64,000 nucleotides of DNA, taken from contig CM060922.1 in NCBI GenBank assembly GCA_030737875.1, forward strand, positions 305,093,456-305,157,455, given 5' to 3'. The notes beneath the pieces were generated by a model. It saw only the letters and a list, made by a program, of their open reading frames with translations, ran no database searches and was not told where the DNA came from. This DNA comes from Allium sativum (taxonomy: Eukaryota > Streptophyta > Magnoliopsida > Asparagales > Amaryllidaceae). The stretch's first letter is position 1. The number at the start of each line of letters is the position of its first letter. The position numbers and the translations under genes were made by a program. Of this stretch, positions 11,609 to 23,613 are shown one piece after another.

Positions 11609-13059
11609 ATGGCAAACCGACCAAATAACGCAATGGTCGGCTCTTCAGCCGCAGCCGAAGCCGGAACATCTCAACAGCCTCAGCCGGCGGATATCCCAAC
11701 CACTAATGAAAACGTCCCTCCTACTGTTAACCTCGAAGTGCCTGCTACACAAGCTCAGATCCACACGCTTAGTGAGAAATATAATAACATAGTGATCGAG
11801 CTCAATCATGAATTAGGGAATAACATCAACCTTATGCGACAACTTCAAGAAAGTCGGCATCATCGCTTGACTCCAGTTGGCTTGGAACAACGCTCGACCT
11901 CGACCAGCTGTCTCGGAAACTGCCTCTTCTGAGTCGAGGGGCTCGCATCAAAAAAGGAGGTTTAGTCTCACCAACAACATTTCCATTCGCACAAACGCCC
12001 TCGACAACGGTAACGCCAATGGCAATGGCTACGCCAACGACAATGGCGACTGAACTACACTCACATATATATAGCAAAGGGGCACAATACCAAGATCGCT
12101 TTCTTGATCATCAATGACAGACCAGGTCCGGCGAACCAACCCCTTCCTCAACCAAACCCAACGGTCCTTATCAGGATGATGGGCCTACTATTCCAGCAGC
12201 CCGCACCCCTCCAGAACAGGATCCGAATCAACCCGCTCTGCCTCATCGTCCACATCAGGACCCGATTATAGATGTCGAGGACATGGAAGAAGACGATCCA
12301 GACATTCATCATAGAAGACGCCCTCGCAATAGAACTCCTTAACCTCGCCAAAATTTGTGGATCCCAATGGCTGATCCCCATCCAACTTATCTTCCTGACA
12401 CGGTCCGGAGGATCATGATGGAAATGCGAGGTAACGTACATGATTCATGAGAAGCACACGTTAGGTGTGACCCCTTCATGAGAAGGGTGAACGAAGTTGA
12501 GTGGCCGCGACGCTTCAGCATGCCGCAGATGTCGCTCTACAACGACACAACCAATCCCTGTACGTTCCTAAATCGACATGAATGGCAAATGGACTCGAGC
12601 TGGGGCAACGACCCGGTTAAGTGCAAGTTCTTCCCAATCTTCCTATCAGGAACCGCTTTGTTGTGGTTCTCTCGCCTCCCACATGATTCCATTAACAACT
12701 TCGGCCAGTTAGCGATAGAGTTGGTCAAACAATTCAGAGTGCATATCCCGACTCCGAACAACGCCCTCACTTTGTCCAACCTATACCAAGGACCTGTCGA
12801 GTCACTCAAAAGCTACCTCTCTCGGTTCAACATCGCCCTCGCTGAGGTCGAGGATTTGGATCCTCGCACCATACTCTTTCCATTAGCGAAGGGTGTCCTT
12901 CCTACTTACGAATTCGGGGCATGGATCGATCAGAAGCAGCAAAAAGCCTCGATGCTTTCTACGAAAAGGCAGGACAATACTTATGCCAAGTGGAAGCAAG
13001 ACGAAACCGGTTCTCCGAAACAAGCCACCCCAATGACATCAAGCGGACACCGAAAATAA
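11609..13059 (+). pseudogene. Tat-lineage gag (capsid-like)
   Basis: An ATG at 11609 gives MANRPNNAMVGSS and a low-complexity Ala/Pro/Thr N-terminus. This frame stops at 11932, so the leader is frameshifted. The capsid-like core is at 12478-13059, with RRFSMPQMSLYNDTTNP, then FLSGTALLWFSRLP (the conserved Trp-Phe of the retrotransposon gag family) and LSNLYQGPVESLKSYLSRF. In an active element Gag forms the virus-like particle. Further breaks occur at 13060-13350, and I see no zinc knuckle. The GC content and CpG use exceed those of the flanking AT-rich DNA. Confidence 0.85.
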
Positions 13060-13349
13060 CAACCTCAAGGGGAAATATGTTGGAGAGACCTTCGATCTTA
13101 ACAATGGGGTAGGTCCATACATGCAAAGATCAAATAATGGTAGGCAAGGTGGCTGAAATAATAGTCAGGCCCCAACTGAGCCGAGGAAACCCGGCCCTTA
13201 CCGAGCCTTCGAGACCTACACCCCACTGAATGAAGACTTAGAAATTTTTTACTTTTGAGACATGCAACACATTTCCGTACAAGAAGCCACATACCAGAGA
13301 ATCGACTGATCTCGAGAAAAATACTGGAAGGTACTGCCGATCCCACGAT

Positions 13350-14237
13350 GTGTACGGATATAACACCAATGAATGTCGCCAGCTCAAGGATGCAATCGAG
13401 AAGATTATCCAAGAGAAACAACTCGAGCAATACATCCACAAACCCTTTCCCCTTGAAGCAAATTTCAAACCTCCGGCGCCAGCACTCCCGGCAGGACCGG
13501 CACCTAACAAGGCAGCCCCGGGTCCATCTAACCCAAGGCGAGGAATCATGATTAATACTATTTGTGGGGGACCGTATCCCACACACGACAGTTTTCGAAA
13601 AATGGAAGAGTATGTGAGGCCCATAAAGCATGCTATGCACGAGGCTTGCTCCACTCCCGATGGATCCGTACCAACCAAGCTTCAAAAGTCCATGCAGGAC
13701 GACATTGTCTGCCGCGAATGGGATTCTACGGGAATTGAAATTCCGACCACCGATCCTTTAGTAATAACAGCCCAAATTGGTGCCGCTTCCGTCCGAAAAA
13801 TATTGATTGACTCAGGAAGCTCGGTCAACATCATTTTCAAAGCTGCTTACGACTAGATGAAATTAGAAGCAAAATACCTTAAATGTCATGCTACGATCTA
13901 CGGCTTTAACGGAGTTTCCAGTTATCCAGTAGGAATCACTGACCTACCCGTCGAACTTGGGAATGGGGATCGAAGCCAAGTCCGAGTCCTCACCTTCGTG
14001 GTTATTGACATCGTCTCCCCATACAACGTCTTCTTTAGACGTCATTTCCTCACAGAATTTTGGGTCTGCATGACACCATGGTCCCTTCTAATGAAATTCC
14101 TGACGAAAAATTGGATTGGGATAGTTAGAGGCGGCCAAGCTAACGCCAGAGAATGTTACGCAATAGAATGGAAGAATGCGCGCAATAAGGACAAGGGAAA
14201 AGCCATGCCTTTTTGCGCCAAGACAGTCTCAGCATAG
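13350..14237 (+). pseudogene. Tat-lineage aspartic protease region
   Basis: A gag C-terminal linker leads to the protease core. LVITAQIGAASVRKILIDSGSSVNII contains the active-site motif Asp-Ser-Gly near 13810. A premature TAG at 13854-13856 interrupts the domain, which continues in frame with MKLEAKYLK, YGFNGVSSYPVG and VSPYNVFF. In an intact element this protease cleaves the polyprotein. The single stop and later frame loss make it inactive. Confidence 0.85.
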
Positions 14238-14350
14238 AAATCAGCGGCGTCTGGGCCTTGGTTCAGGCGCCACTGCCGTCTTCCCGATGGCCTTGATCCA
14301 GGAAGGACAAAGAGCTCGAATACAAGAGGGCTACTCTAGTTGAAACTACA

Positions 14351-15780
14351 GTGGATGTACCAGTCAATCCCGACGATCCATCAAGGGTGCTAAAGATAGG
14401 ATCACACCTCCATCCCGCAATTAAAGAAGATCTTGTGAATTTCTTGAAGGCTAACCTTGACGTGTTCGCATGGACTCAGTCTGACCTAAGAGGCATCGAC
14501 CCCGCGGTCCATTCCCACTGCCTAAGTATCGATCCCGTAATGCCTCCAGTCAAGCAGAAACGCCGCTTCCTGGGACCCGAAAGGTCCAAAGCACTCGACG
14601 AAGAGGTAGACTGTCTACTCAACAACAACTTCATCCGCGAAGCCGACTACCCCGAATGGGTCTCTAATCCAGTTCTGGTCAAAAAAGCCAATGGTAAATG
14701 GAGAACATGCGTCGACTTCTCCGACATAAACAAGGCATGTCCCAAGGACAGCTTCCCGCTCCCGAAGATCGACCGACTTGTAGATTCAACCACCGGATAC
14801 TAGCTACTATCTTTCATGGACGCCAACTCAGGCTACAATCAAATCCCGGTGAATCTTCGCGACCAGGATCATACCTCTTTCATAACCGACCTTGGACTTT
14901 ACTGCTATCGCGTCATTCCCTTCGGCCTCAAGAATGCTAGCGCCACTTATTAGCAAATGGTTAATCGACTCTTTAAAAACCAAATTGGGAAATCCATGGA
15001 GGTGTACGTGGATCACGTGCTGGTAAAATCTAAATTGTCCGGCGACCATGTCCACGACCTCTTTAAAATGTTCGATGTCCTTCGCCAGTACGACATGAAA
15101 CTCACTCCCCTGAAGTGCTCGTTCGATGTCGCTTCAGGAAAATTCTTGGGTTTCATCGTCAACTTCCGGAGAATCGAAGCCAATCCAGAAAAAATGCAAG
15201 CTATTCGGGACATCCAAATCCGCCAGAGCATCAAAGATGTCCAAAGTTCAAATGGAAAGGTCGCCGCTTTAAGTCGGTTCATCTCTAAGGCCACCAACAA
15301 GTGCATTCCTTTCTTCGATTTACTTCAAAAGGGGAAACGCAACTTTGAGTGGACCCCAGATTGCGTTTCCGCATTCAAAGATCTCCTGAATCACTTAGAG
15401 AGACCACATATCTTATCTAACCACATGGACCACGAAGACTTATATGTTTATTTGGCTTTTCTGCGCAGGGAATCGCTCGGCACTAGTGCACATCAAAAAC
15501 TGTATCCAACGACCCGTCCACTACATAAGCAAATGGTTGACGGGGGCAGAGAAGAATTATCCGAAGCTAGAGAAGATGGCATTCTGCTTATTGATTTCCT
15601 CTCGGAATCTTCGACCATACTTCCAGTCTCATCCCATAGAGGTTTTCACCGACCAGCCGCTACTACCGATCCTACAGCGACCCGAGGTGTTTGGGCAGCT
15701 ACTAAAATGGAGTATGGAGCAAAGCCAATTTGAGATAACGTTCATCCCTCACCGAGGCATCCTCGGACAAGCTCTCGCTG
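14351..15780 (+). pseudogene. Tat-lineage reverse transcriptase and gypsy RNase H
   Basis: RT begins with DVFAWTQSDLRGIDP and reaches WRTCVDFSDINKACPKDSFP (about 14695-14755), a signature of Tat elements. FGLKNASATY follows near 14920-14950. The catalytic box is YVDHVLVK near 15005, so the second Asp of YVDD is His. RNase H follows (KCIPFFDLLQKGK, FEWTPDC, then a frame change to HYISKWLTGAEKNYPKLEKMA near 15510). Stops near 14800 and 14952 and a frameshift near 15440 are also present. The enzyme cannot work as read. Confidence 0.88.
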
Positions 15781-15844
15781 AATTCATAGTAGAATTCACT
15801 ACTCCTGAGGAGACTCCCACGGAGAACACCGAAGCTCCCGATAC

Positions 15845-16239
15845 TCGTTGGAAACTATTCATGGACGGGTCCTCCAACAGCAAATGTTCTGGAGCTGGAA
15901 TCGTGCTCATCACCCCAAAGAACGTCCAATATGCTACGCGTTAAAACTCAACATCCCTGCTACCAGCAACGACACAGAGTATGAGTCTTTGATAGCCGGA
16001 CTTAGAATCGCAATCGAACTTAAGCTAAAGACCATCCAAATCTTCTCTGATTCATGACTCGTCGTGCGCTAGGTACAGGGGTACAATATCAAGCTAAGGG
16101 GGAACGACTCGCACTATATCTAGCCCAGGTTCAAGAGTTGCTCACCAACCTCGACCACTATGTCATTACGCACATTCCCCGGGAAAAAAATGAAAAAGGT
16201 GATTCACTAGCCAAACTGGCGAGCTCCGAGGATTCGTAA
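15845..16239 (+). pseudogene. Second (archaeal-type) RNase H of Tat element
   Basis: LFMDGSSNSKCSGAGIVLITP near 15855-15920 is the start of an additional RNase H fold. EYESLIAGLRIAIEL and FSDS follow near 15975-16050, then HIPREKNEKGDSLAKLAS near 16170-16230. A second RNase H between RT/RH and integrase is the diagnostic feature of the Tat group. Two frame breaks occur, near 15944 and 16055. Confidence 0.85.
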
Positions 16240-16338
16240 CTCTTGGGGTTCGCCCCGGTCAAAGTGATCAACTCCCCAAGTATCAAGCAAACACAAACTG
16301 AGACGGCCATGAACGCCGAATCTGAACCTGAGTCTTAG

Positions 16339-17435
16339 ATGACACCAATCAATAATTACCTGCAACACGGGACCCTTTCGGGATACTACAAAGAAAGACG
16401 AGCGCTCACCCGCCAATCATCTCGCTACCCTCTTATAGGCGGGGTGCTCTGCCGTAGAGGGTTCTCTATCCCATTGCTCAGATGCGTAGCCCATGACAAT
16501 GCCATCCGAGTGCTAACTAATGTACACGAGGGTGGATGCGGCGACAATACTGGAGGGAAAACTCTGGCAAGAAAAGTACTTAGACATGGTTATTATTGGC
16601 CTACGCTCAATCAAGACGCCGCAGACTATGCTCGCAAGTGCGATAAGTGCCAGCGCTTCTTAAAGATCCCAAGAGCCCTGCCAACAGAATTGACGCAAAT
16701 GATCAGCCCATGGCCATTCGCCATGTGGGGAATCGACATCATTGGAACTCTTCCAATGGCCAGAGGTGGGGCATGGTACGATGTCGTCGCAGTTGATTAT
16801 TTTACCAAATGGGCAGAGGTCGAAGCTCTCGCCACAATCACCGCCAAGAAGATGATCAACTTCATTGTACACAACATCATTAACAGATATGGGGTTCCTC
16901 AAGCTATCATTTCCAATAATGACACTCAGTTCGAGAGCGCTGAATTCAAAGCTTTCTATCAGCGGTACAACATCGAGAAAAGATTCTCGGCGGTGGCTCA
17001 TCCCCAAGCCAATCGGCAAGTCAAAGCGGTTAATAAGGTCATTAAATCCATCATCAAGAAGCGTCTGGAAAACGCCGGGTGCATGTGGGAGGATGAACTT
17101 CCTCTAGCCCTATGGGCCTACCGAACCACCCACAAAACAACAACTGGACACACTCTCTTCGCCTTTGCCTACGATTCTGAAGCCGTCATTCCCATTGATC
17201 TCAAGCTTCAATCTCATTGAGTTACTTATTTCGATCCAAAGACAAACCAAGACTTTTTTTGGAGTCGCTCGATTTGCTAGAGGAAAAGAGAAACGAAGTT
17301 GATCTTCGAGCCGCTGCCCAACGACAACGCGTAGCCCGATACTTCAATTCCAAGGTCTATCATAAGGACCTCAACATCGGTGACCTTATCTTAAAACGGG
17401 TTTTCCCTCCACCAGTAGGCCTCGCTCCTCGTTGA
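16339..17435 (+). pseudogene. Tat-lineage integrase
   Basis: The zinc-binding region reads HEGGCGDNTGG then KCDKCQRF. The second His of the HHCC motif appears replaced. The catalytic core has WGIDIIGTLPMARGG (first Asp kept), then IISNNDTQFES, where the family normally has DNG, so the second Asp is Asn. AHPQANRQVKAVNK has Lys where Glu is expected. The C-terminal part (17217-17435) is in another frame and has VARYFNSKVYHKDLNIGDLIL. The pattern is missense decay rather than deletion. Confidence 0.88.
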
Positions 17436-18490
17436 CAAGGTCTGTACTCCATACAACGGAAGCTCAGCGATGGTTCTTTCAAACGCTCAATCGTGGACGA
17501 AGATGAACTCCCAAGAGCATGGAATAGCGAACATCTCTGCCGCTACTTTACATAACTTAACACATAGTTGTTTATGCTTTTCGACGATGTTTTGTTTTCT
17601 AGCAACTCAAGGCATTATAAAGGCTATTGCCACCAAATTTATTAGTAGAAATAATGTTCAACTTCCTATCTCTTTTCGTTTACTCCGCGCATGACACATT
17701 TGATTAATCCTGACAACCGGCTTACACACAAACATCCGATCGTCGTATTGGCACCTCGAGCACGGGAGCCGGTACCACCATCCAAACCTCGAACCAACAT
17801 CAGGGCCAAACAAAACTGGCTATGACCGACAATCCGAGCACGGGAGTCGGCAACGCTACTCGAGTCATCGGCCCGCGGCGCGACCGAGCCTAAATAACCA
17901 CTAACTCGAAACTCGGCCCTATGCCGAGACCGAGGATAAATTGTTCCATGCCCAAGTCCCAAGTGACTTGGGGCCACCCAAAAGCCAACTAAGAGTGATG
18001 CAAATTTCTCCCCTGGCTACGGGTGTCGATCGAATCTTGGCGTAGCACCGAGACCGACCTTAGATTGTTTCTTCCCCAAAGCTCTCAAGGCTAAGGGGTA
18101 GCCATGGCCACGATCGGACCCTACAGGATGACGATCCGGGCTTCTCTTCTCGGCGAATAAACAACGCCTATAGCTCGCAACAACCCGATGAACGACTGGA
18201 GAGCCACCCACCGGACGGACTGCAAATCACGATGTCATACGCCTTCGCTATACTCGGGTCTTACCCCGGGCAGCCCAAAACAGCAGGCGACTAGACTGAC
18301 TTTGCAAGCTACTGGTTTCTTGAGCTGAAGGGGACTTACTAGAAGCCACCGCTCTATCACACCCCTCTGGAATAATCGACCCAGAGCGCGGTCCCCTATC
18401 GCTTTTTTGTTAAGTGTAACGATAAGTACGCTTATGCAAGTATAGGTCATTGGAAAACATGAGAAGAACATCCGAACACTTGACATAAAT
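17436..18490 (+). mobile_element. Post-integrase noncoding tail of Tat element
   Basis: This stretch is GC-richer than its right flank, with recurring GAGCACGGGAGCCGG and GACCGAG-like words. Such noncoding tails are common in Tat-like elements between pol and the 3' LTR. I found no polypurine tract or 3' LTR, so the element is truncated near 18490, where AT-rich DNA begins. Short frames on either strand look like chance. Confidence 0.6.
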
Positions 18491-18499
18491 TGCGATCTT

Positions 18500-19020
18500 T
18501 ACTAATTCATACTCCATTTTCACACACACACACATTTAACAGGCTACATATCTAATATCTTCCTCCACATTATCATATTTGTTTCCGATTGTTTCCCATG
18601 TTTGTGAAAGAGAAAATTTCTGAGTATCTAGCCATATCCAATAATCCTTGTCATGATTGTCATGTATTTTTAAATCATTGATCTGACCTTCCAGTTCTCT
18701 AGTTTCTGTAAATTTTGAAGTATTCCATTGCTAATCTAATATAATTTCATCAACTTTTCTATATTTGCTTTCACCAATATGAAATATGTCTCATCCAAGT
18801 ATATTGACCAAACATTTATTATTAATCCATGGATATGTCCATATAAATGCGCTGTTACCATTTACAATTTTCCTGTTCATGCATTGTAGAGCTGCAGTTC
18901 TGTGTCTCAGCATGTTTTCCATAGTACATGACATATTGTTTTTGATGCTTATAACCAAGAAATTTTCCTCTTTACAGTACTTTTCTTTCATCCACTTTGA
19001 CAACAAGTTATCTGCAAAGG
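18500..19020 (-). pseudogene. LINE ORF2 C-terminal fragment (LINE C)
   Basis: Read on the minus strand from about 19015, it gives LSKWMKEKYCKEENF, NMLRHRTAALQCMNRKIVNG, FIWTYPWINNKCLVNILG, then KDYWIWLDTQKFSLSQTWE. This is the order found between RT and the zf-RVT region of plant L1 ORF2 proteins. Frame breaks occur near 18790 and 18740. Neither end of the LINE is present. Confidence 0.75.
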
Positions 19021-19023
19021 ATA

Positions 19024-19054
<31 letters not shown>

Positions 19055-20690
19055 TGATTTTTATGTCTTAAATATAAAGTTTAAATATAATAAATTATTG
19101 TTCTATAGTTTACTTTATATTACCAGATTTCATTAAAATAATTTTATTATAACTATAGTTTTTTTTTAAGTTTTGACATATAAATGGTTCTTAGCAAATT
19201 AATATGTTTTGATTTCTAAAGTTTATATTTAAATTGATTTGTATCAAAAGATTAATGTATATCTCATAATAAATTAAATTTTAAGTCCTTCTTAAAGTCA
19301 GTTTTTATGTATACAATTATGAATATATGTTTATAGTTTACTTCATATGATAAAATTTTATATTCTCTTTAAAGAGGACCTTCAATATTTACTATTTTTT
19401 TTAAAGAAGCACCTTACTAAGGTTATTTAACTCCACATTTCTTATAGAATTATTCTATTACCTATCATGAATATATTTTTAAAATTACCGTTAACCTTTT
19501 ATCTTTAATATCCTTTCAATCTCTTTCATTAGTATCATTAACTCAAGTCTGGAACTTAATGGATATTACCTTTGTTTGATTGAAATAATTTATAATATAT
19601 ATGTTATGCATAATAGTTAGATAGTGCTTTGAATATCTTTTACTGAAATAGATGTCATCAACAAATCATTCTGCATATTATCATTACACATCTTATTTCA
19701 TATCATACACTAATATTATAAATTACAGTGCATCTCAAATTAAAAATCATTCACATCACAAGTTGCATTTCATTCAATATATCATATCATATTGCTTTGC
19801 ATATGACATACAATTCATACTACATTATAACCAACATATTGCACACACTGCATTACATGTTAACTTTTAACTCCACACATAACAAGTATACTGTATGGGG
19901 AGTTGTTGGCTTAGAGATGTATAGGGTTATTAATTAAAACACATAACATATTTACTTTGACTTGAGTGACTTGATTAACTTATATGTCTGGTTTGATTCA
20001 TTTGACTTGTTTGATCTATTTGAATAACTTGATTGACTTGTTTGACATGGTTGAATTTGATTTGTGTGTTGATAGGATTGTTAGAAATATACTTATGCAT
20101 ATGTAGGTATTAAATAATATAATTGTACCCATCTTTTCCAGATTTCATTACTTCACTTTTATATAGTTCTTCTAGTATTAGATCAAAGCGGAAGCTTTAT
20201 AGGTTTTCAGGATAAATAGAAGTTACACGAAATGTTTGGCTTTATGTTTGAATTTATTTTGATTGATGTTTTATGACAAAAAAACATAAATTGTTTGATT
20301 GTTTGGATTGCTTGAATTTTTTTTGGATTACTTGCTTAGTTTATACAATGTTTGTATTGATTTTCTTATTCACTTAATAGAGTTACAATAGTATAGGCAT
20401 AGATTTAAGGGGAGTTATAGGATAAGTACAAACTTAGGGGGAGTTATAGGATAAGTACAAACTTAGGGGGAGTTATATAAATTGAATTAGTCACTAGGAT
20501 AATTTATGATATATAAATTTAAGGGGAGTATAGATCGATAGATATACTTTTTATTGATGGGGAGAAATTATAAAATATGTATAGTTTATGGGGGAGTTAG
20601 AAAGAATTCATAGTGAAAGGGGGAGTAATCGAAGAATCAGATCAACATGTAATATCAGGTATGAATATTTTAGAAACCAAGGTTGTCATC
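19021..20690. other. AT-rich stretch, probably degraded SIRE-like internal DNA
   Basis: No gene is recognisable. It contains a (TA)n run at 19029-19056 and, at 20400-20480, near-identical copies of a segment reading GGGGGAGTTATAGGATAAG. GGGGAG-rich blocks just before a SIRE-type polypurine tract suggest the 3' internal region of that element, but no pol motif was found. Confidence 0.4.
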
Positions 20691-20691
20691 A

Positions 20692-20707
20692 TCAAAAAGG
20701 GAGAGAC
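20692..20707 (+). promoter_or_regulatory. Polypurine tract of SIRE-like copia element
   Basis: CATCATCAAAAAGGGAGAGAC directly precedes the LTR. This context is characteristic of SIRE/Maximus copia elements. Confidence 0.65.
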
Positions 20708-21047
20708 TATTAGAGAATAAAATTTTGATGATAATAACCTTGTTTCAATTATTAACATTATAGATTATAAAATATATACTAACATCTTTTATTCAGAATA
20801 TATATAGATATATATGCATGAATTATATACAGGTGATATAGAAGACTGGACTGTTTAAGAGATTCAATATTTCAAAGAAGATACAAGATTCAAGACTCAT
20901 GGGAATCAAGATTTCAAGAGTTCAAGAATATCAAAGTAATAGAGTCTAGTTAATATGTAAAACTACGATTAGCACTTTCAAATTTTGTTTTCAAATCATA
21001 TTATTTTCAAACTCCTTTCTAAATAACTTCAAATTATTCTTGCTTAT

Positions 21048-21051
<4 letters not shown>

Positions 21052-21112
<61 letters not shown>
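21052..21112. repeat. (CA)n(TA)n microsatellite
   Basis: An uninterrupted CA run passes directly into a TA run. Confidence 0.95.
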
Positions 21113-21115
<3 letters not shown>

Positions 21116-21619
21116 CACTATATAGTTTTATATCATATATATATGTTTATATGTTTAAATTATATATTACTATGTTTTTATACTTTAGAAATTTCATTTT
21201 AAACAACTGGTTTTGATTCAAGAATTTCCATAATATATATATTGGTATAAACACCTAAAAAATGGTTTAAAAAAAATTCAAAAAGCATGCATATATCGAC
21301 ATGCTCCTTTATACATGTTGACATGTAACCGTCAAAATTTTAAATTTCAAAGGAAGTGTCTTTTCATTATTTGAAATGTTTCAAAACTATTGCAACTTTT
21401 GGAACTCTTTATAAAGGGGTCATTTTCAAATTTTTAACTAAATTTTTTTCTCCTTCATCCCTTCTCTTACCACCGTTATTAAACTTTTATTTCTTAATTT
21501 CTACACTTATACTCTGCCAATTTTACAATACAAATTATATCATTCTCTTTCTCTTCTTAATCTCTATCAATACAATATGTTTGGAAGTGTTATTCAAGGT
21601 TTCTAGGGCTGTTTGTAAT

Positions 21620-21790
21620 TGTTAAGGAAAAGGTGTATTCCTTGTAGCCTGTAAATCAAGGAAAGGGAGCAATGTGAACCTTGTAGATGTGAAATCAGGG
21701 GTGGTGAATCGGTGTAAACCTTGTAGCCGTAAAATCAAGGGTGTAGAATCGGTGTTAATCTTGTAGCCGCGAAATCAAGGGTGTTGTAAG
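21620..21790 (+). repeat. Tandem repeat of about 40-50 bp near the SIRE-like LTR end
   Basis: Four degenerate copies of a unit containing CCTTGTAGCCGTAAAATCAA and GGTGTAGAATCGGTG. Such repeats are common in the R/U5 of SIRE LTRs. Confidence 0.75.
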
Positions 21791-22075
21791 ATTGAATACT
21801 AGTATTAATAAAACTCTGCACAATATAGCATTGCGTAGGACTGGATGTAGGAGTAATCCGAACCAGTATAAATTATGGTGTGTTCTTTCATTTTATGCAT
21901 TTTTATTTTTGTTTATATTTGCATCTGTGATTGTTTCTGTTGTGATATTCGTTCTGTTATTCATATAATTGTTTGAATAATCGTTAGTTGTTTGAGTTTT
22001 CCATAATCTCTTTAAAACACTATTACCCCCCTTCTTGTGTTGGTTTTGCCTTATCCATGATTCCCATCCCTAACA

Positions 22076-22557
22076 ATAGCTCGGTTCCTAATGTATCTTG
22101 CAAACTCTTCCAAAATCCACTAGCAAATAACGGATCTTGATCGCGAACTATACTCTTCGGAATTCCATGAAATTGAACTATATCCAATTAAGATATAAAT
22201 CAACCAATTTCGATGCCATCCTAGTTGATCTGATTGGAATAAACCTTGCGCTTTTGGTCAACCGATCTACAACAACCTAAAACAATCATTTTCTAGCCTT
22301 GTCCTAGGTAATCCATCGATGCTTGCTTCTATTTCCATGTGGGAACTTTTAATGGCTATAACAATCCACTTGGCTAATTCTGTTCAGCTTTAACTATCTG
22401 ACAGTTCATACATTTTGAGATAAATTTCATGACATCCCCTTTCACGCCTTCCCAGTAGTAAACACGCTTCATATCCCAATACATTTTAATACCGCCAGGA
22501 TGAATCGTCAACCTAGAGTGATGACATTCCCTCAAAACCTCATCTCTCAATCCATTT
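22076..22557 (-). pseudogene. Chromovirus-like gypsy integrase, distal part
   Basis: Read on the minus strand from 22557 it gives LRDEVLRECHHSRLTIHPGG, then KMYWDMKRVYYW and CMNCQIVKAEQ, the HHCC zinc-binding domain. Core-like sequence follows, ending HGIPKSIVRDQDPLF and GFWKSLQDTLGTEL. It continues the frame-like content of 27502-27733, from which it is separated only by the solo LTR. Stop codons are scattered through it. The SIRE-like LTR cuts it at 22076. Confidence 0.8.
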
Positions 22558-23606
22558 TGTAATGACCCGCATTTTTCAGTGTTATAATAATTAATATATT
22601 TAATTATTTTAAAGGTGACTAAAAGGAATTTAATGGTCGTGGAATTAAATAATGGTGAATATTTAATTAAAATAATAAATTAAATAATATATTTAATTCT
22701 GAAATAATCAGAATTGGCTGAAATGGCGATATGGTGTGAACTAGATCATCTGTGATACTTAATTCAGCTTGGAATTGAATTAGAATAACGAATATATCAT
22801 TTGAACGACAGTTTGAACGTATAATTATATTATAATAAAAATCGAGCTTGAAATGGCGCTGCAGTTCGTAAATTGGCGATTCGAACTTCAACTGAATGTA
22901 TAGGATTCGTTTTAAGCTGGATTTCTGTGAAACAAGAAACGTGTGGAGCTGGTGGAGTATATCTTTCTAGTGGAAGAGAAAAATCAGGATTTCATCGTGT
23001 AGATTTTGATTTACATCCAAATCAAATTTCAGAAAAGTCACTATGGAATTTCTTTATAATTCGTAACGCTTTATTTACGTTATAAAAGGAAATTTAGTAT
23101 AAAATTGAATATCAATTCAACCAGGACTTGGAATATCGAGTATATATTTATTCTGGAGCTGTATGGTATTCCACTGTGAATATATACGATAATATAAATT
23201 TATTTATATTTAATTTAATCATATTTAAATATATTTATATATTTAAATGGGTAATTCTGAGCTTTAAAAACAACCAGTTTTGCAAACGAAGTCGAAATTC
23301 GACAAAACTAATTTTGTTGGATCCACAACGTCGAATTATTGTTAGATTCCAAGTTTCGTGATTTTTAGAGTCACTGTGTGGCCGTACGGATTTTTCGAGT
23401 GAAAAACAGTCAGTATTTTGACGGTTAAAAATATGTTGTGTGAGCATACGAAGTCGGAATTCGACGAAACTAGTTTCGTTGGGACCGCAATATCGAACTG
23501 TAGTTGCATGCCAATTTTCATGATTTTTGGATATTTTATGTGGACACAGGAATTTTTAAAGTGGAAATGAACATAAAAATCGAATATAAAAATATAAAAC
23601 CCTTCC

Positions 23607-23613
23607 TATAAAA
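23607..23613 (+). promoter_or_regulatory. TATA box of the solo LTR
   Basis: CCTATAAAAACCCC is followed after about 30 bp by a CA-rich leader-like stretch, a standard LTR promoter layout. Confidence 0.6.

Larger units (their letters stand above)
20708..22075 (+). mobile_element. SIRE-like copia 3' LTR (1368 bp)
   Basis: The start TATTAGAG looks like a mutated TGTTAG, and the end is CCCTAACA, giving near-inverted TGTTAG/CTAACA termini. The start continues AATTTTGATGATAATAACC, as in SIRE LTRs. A (CA)n(TA)n run lies at 21052-21112 and short repeats at 21620-21790. The sequence immediately right (22076) is integrase coding of another element on the minus strand, so this element inserted into it. 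The name is by resemblance. Confidence 0.65.

Noticed and set aside
13098..13685. Minus-strand frames of 195 and 146 codons
   Set aside because: They lie opposite the gag/protease coding of the plus-strand Tat element, show no domain, and reflect its GC-rich codon use.
18786..19136. Plus-strand frame of 116 codons
   Set aside because: The opposite strand gives clear LINE ORF2 motifs. The plus frame ends in a (TA)n run.
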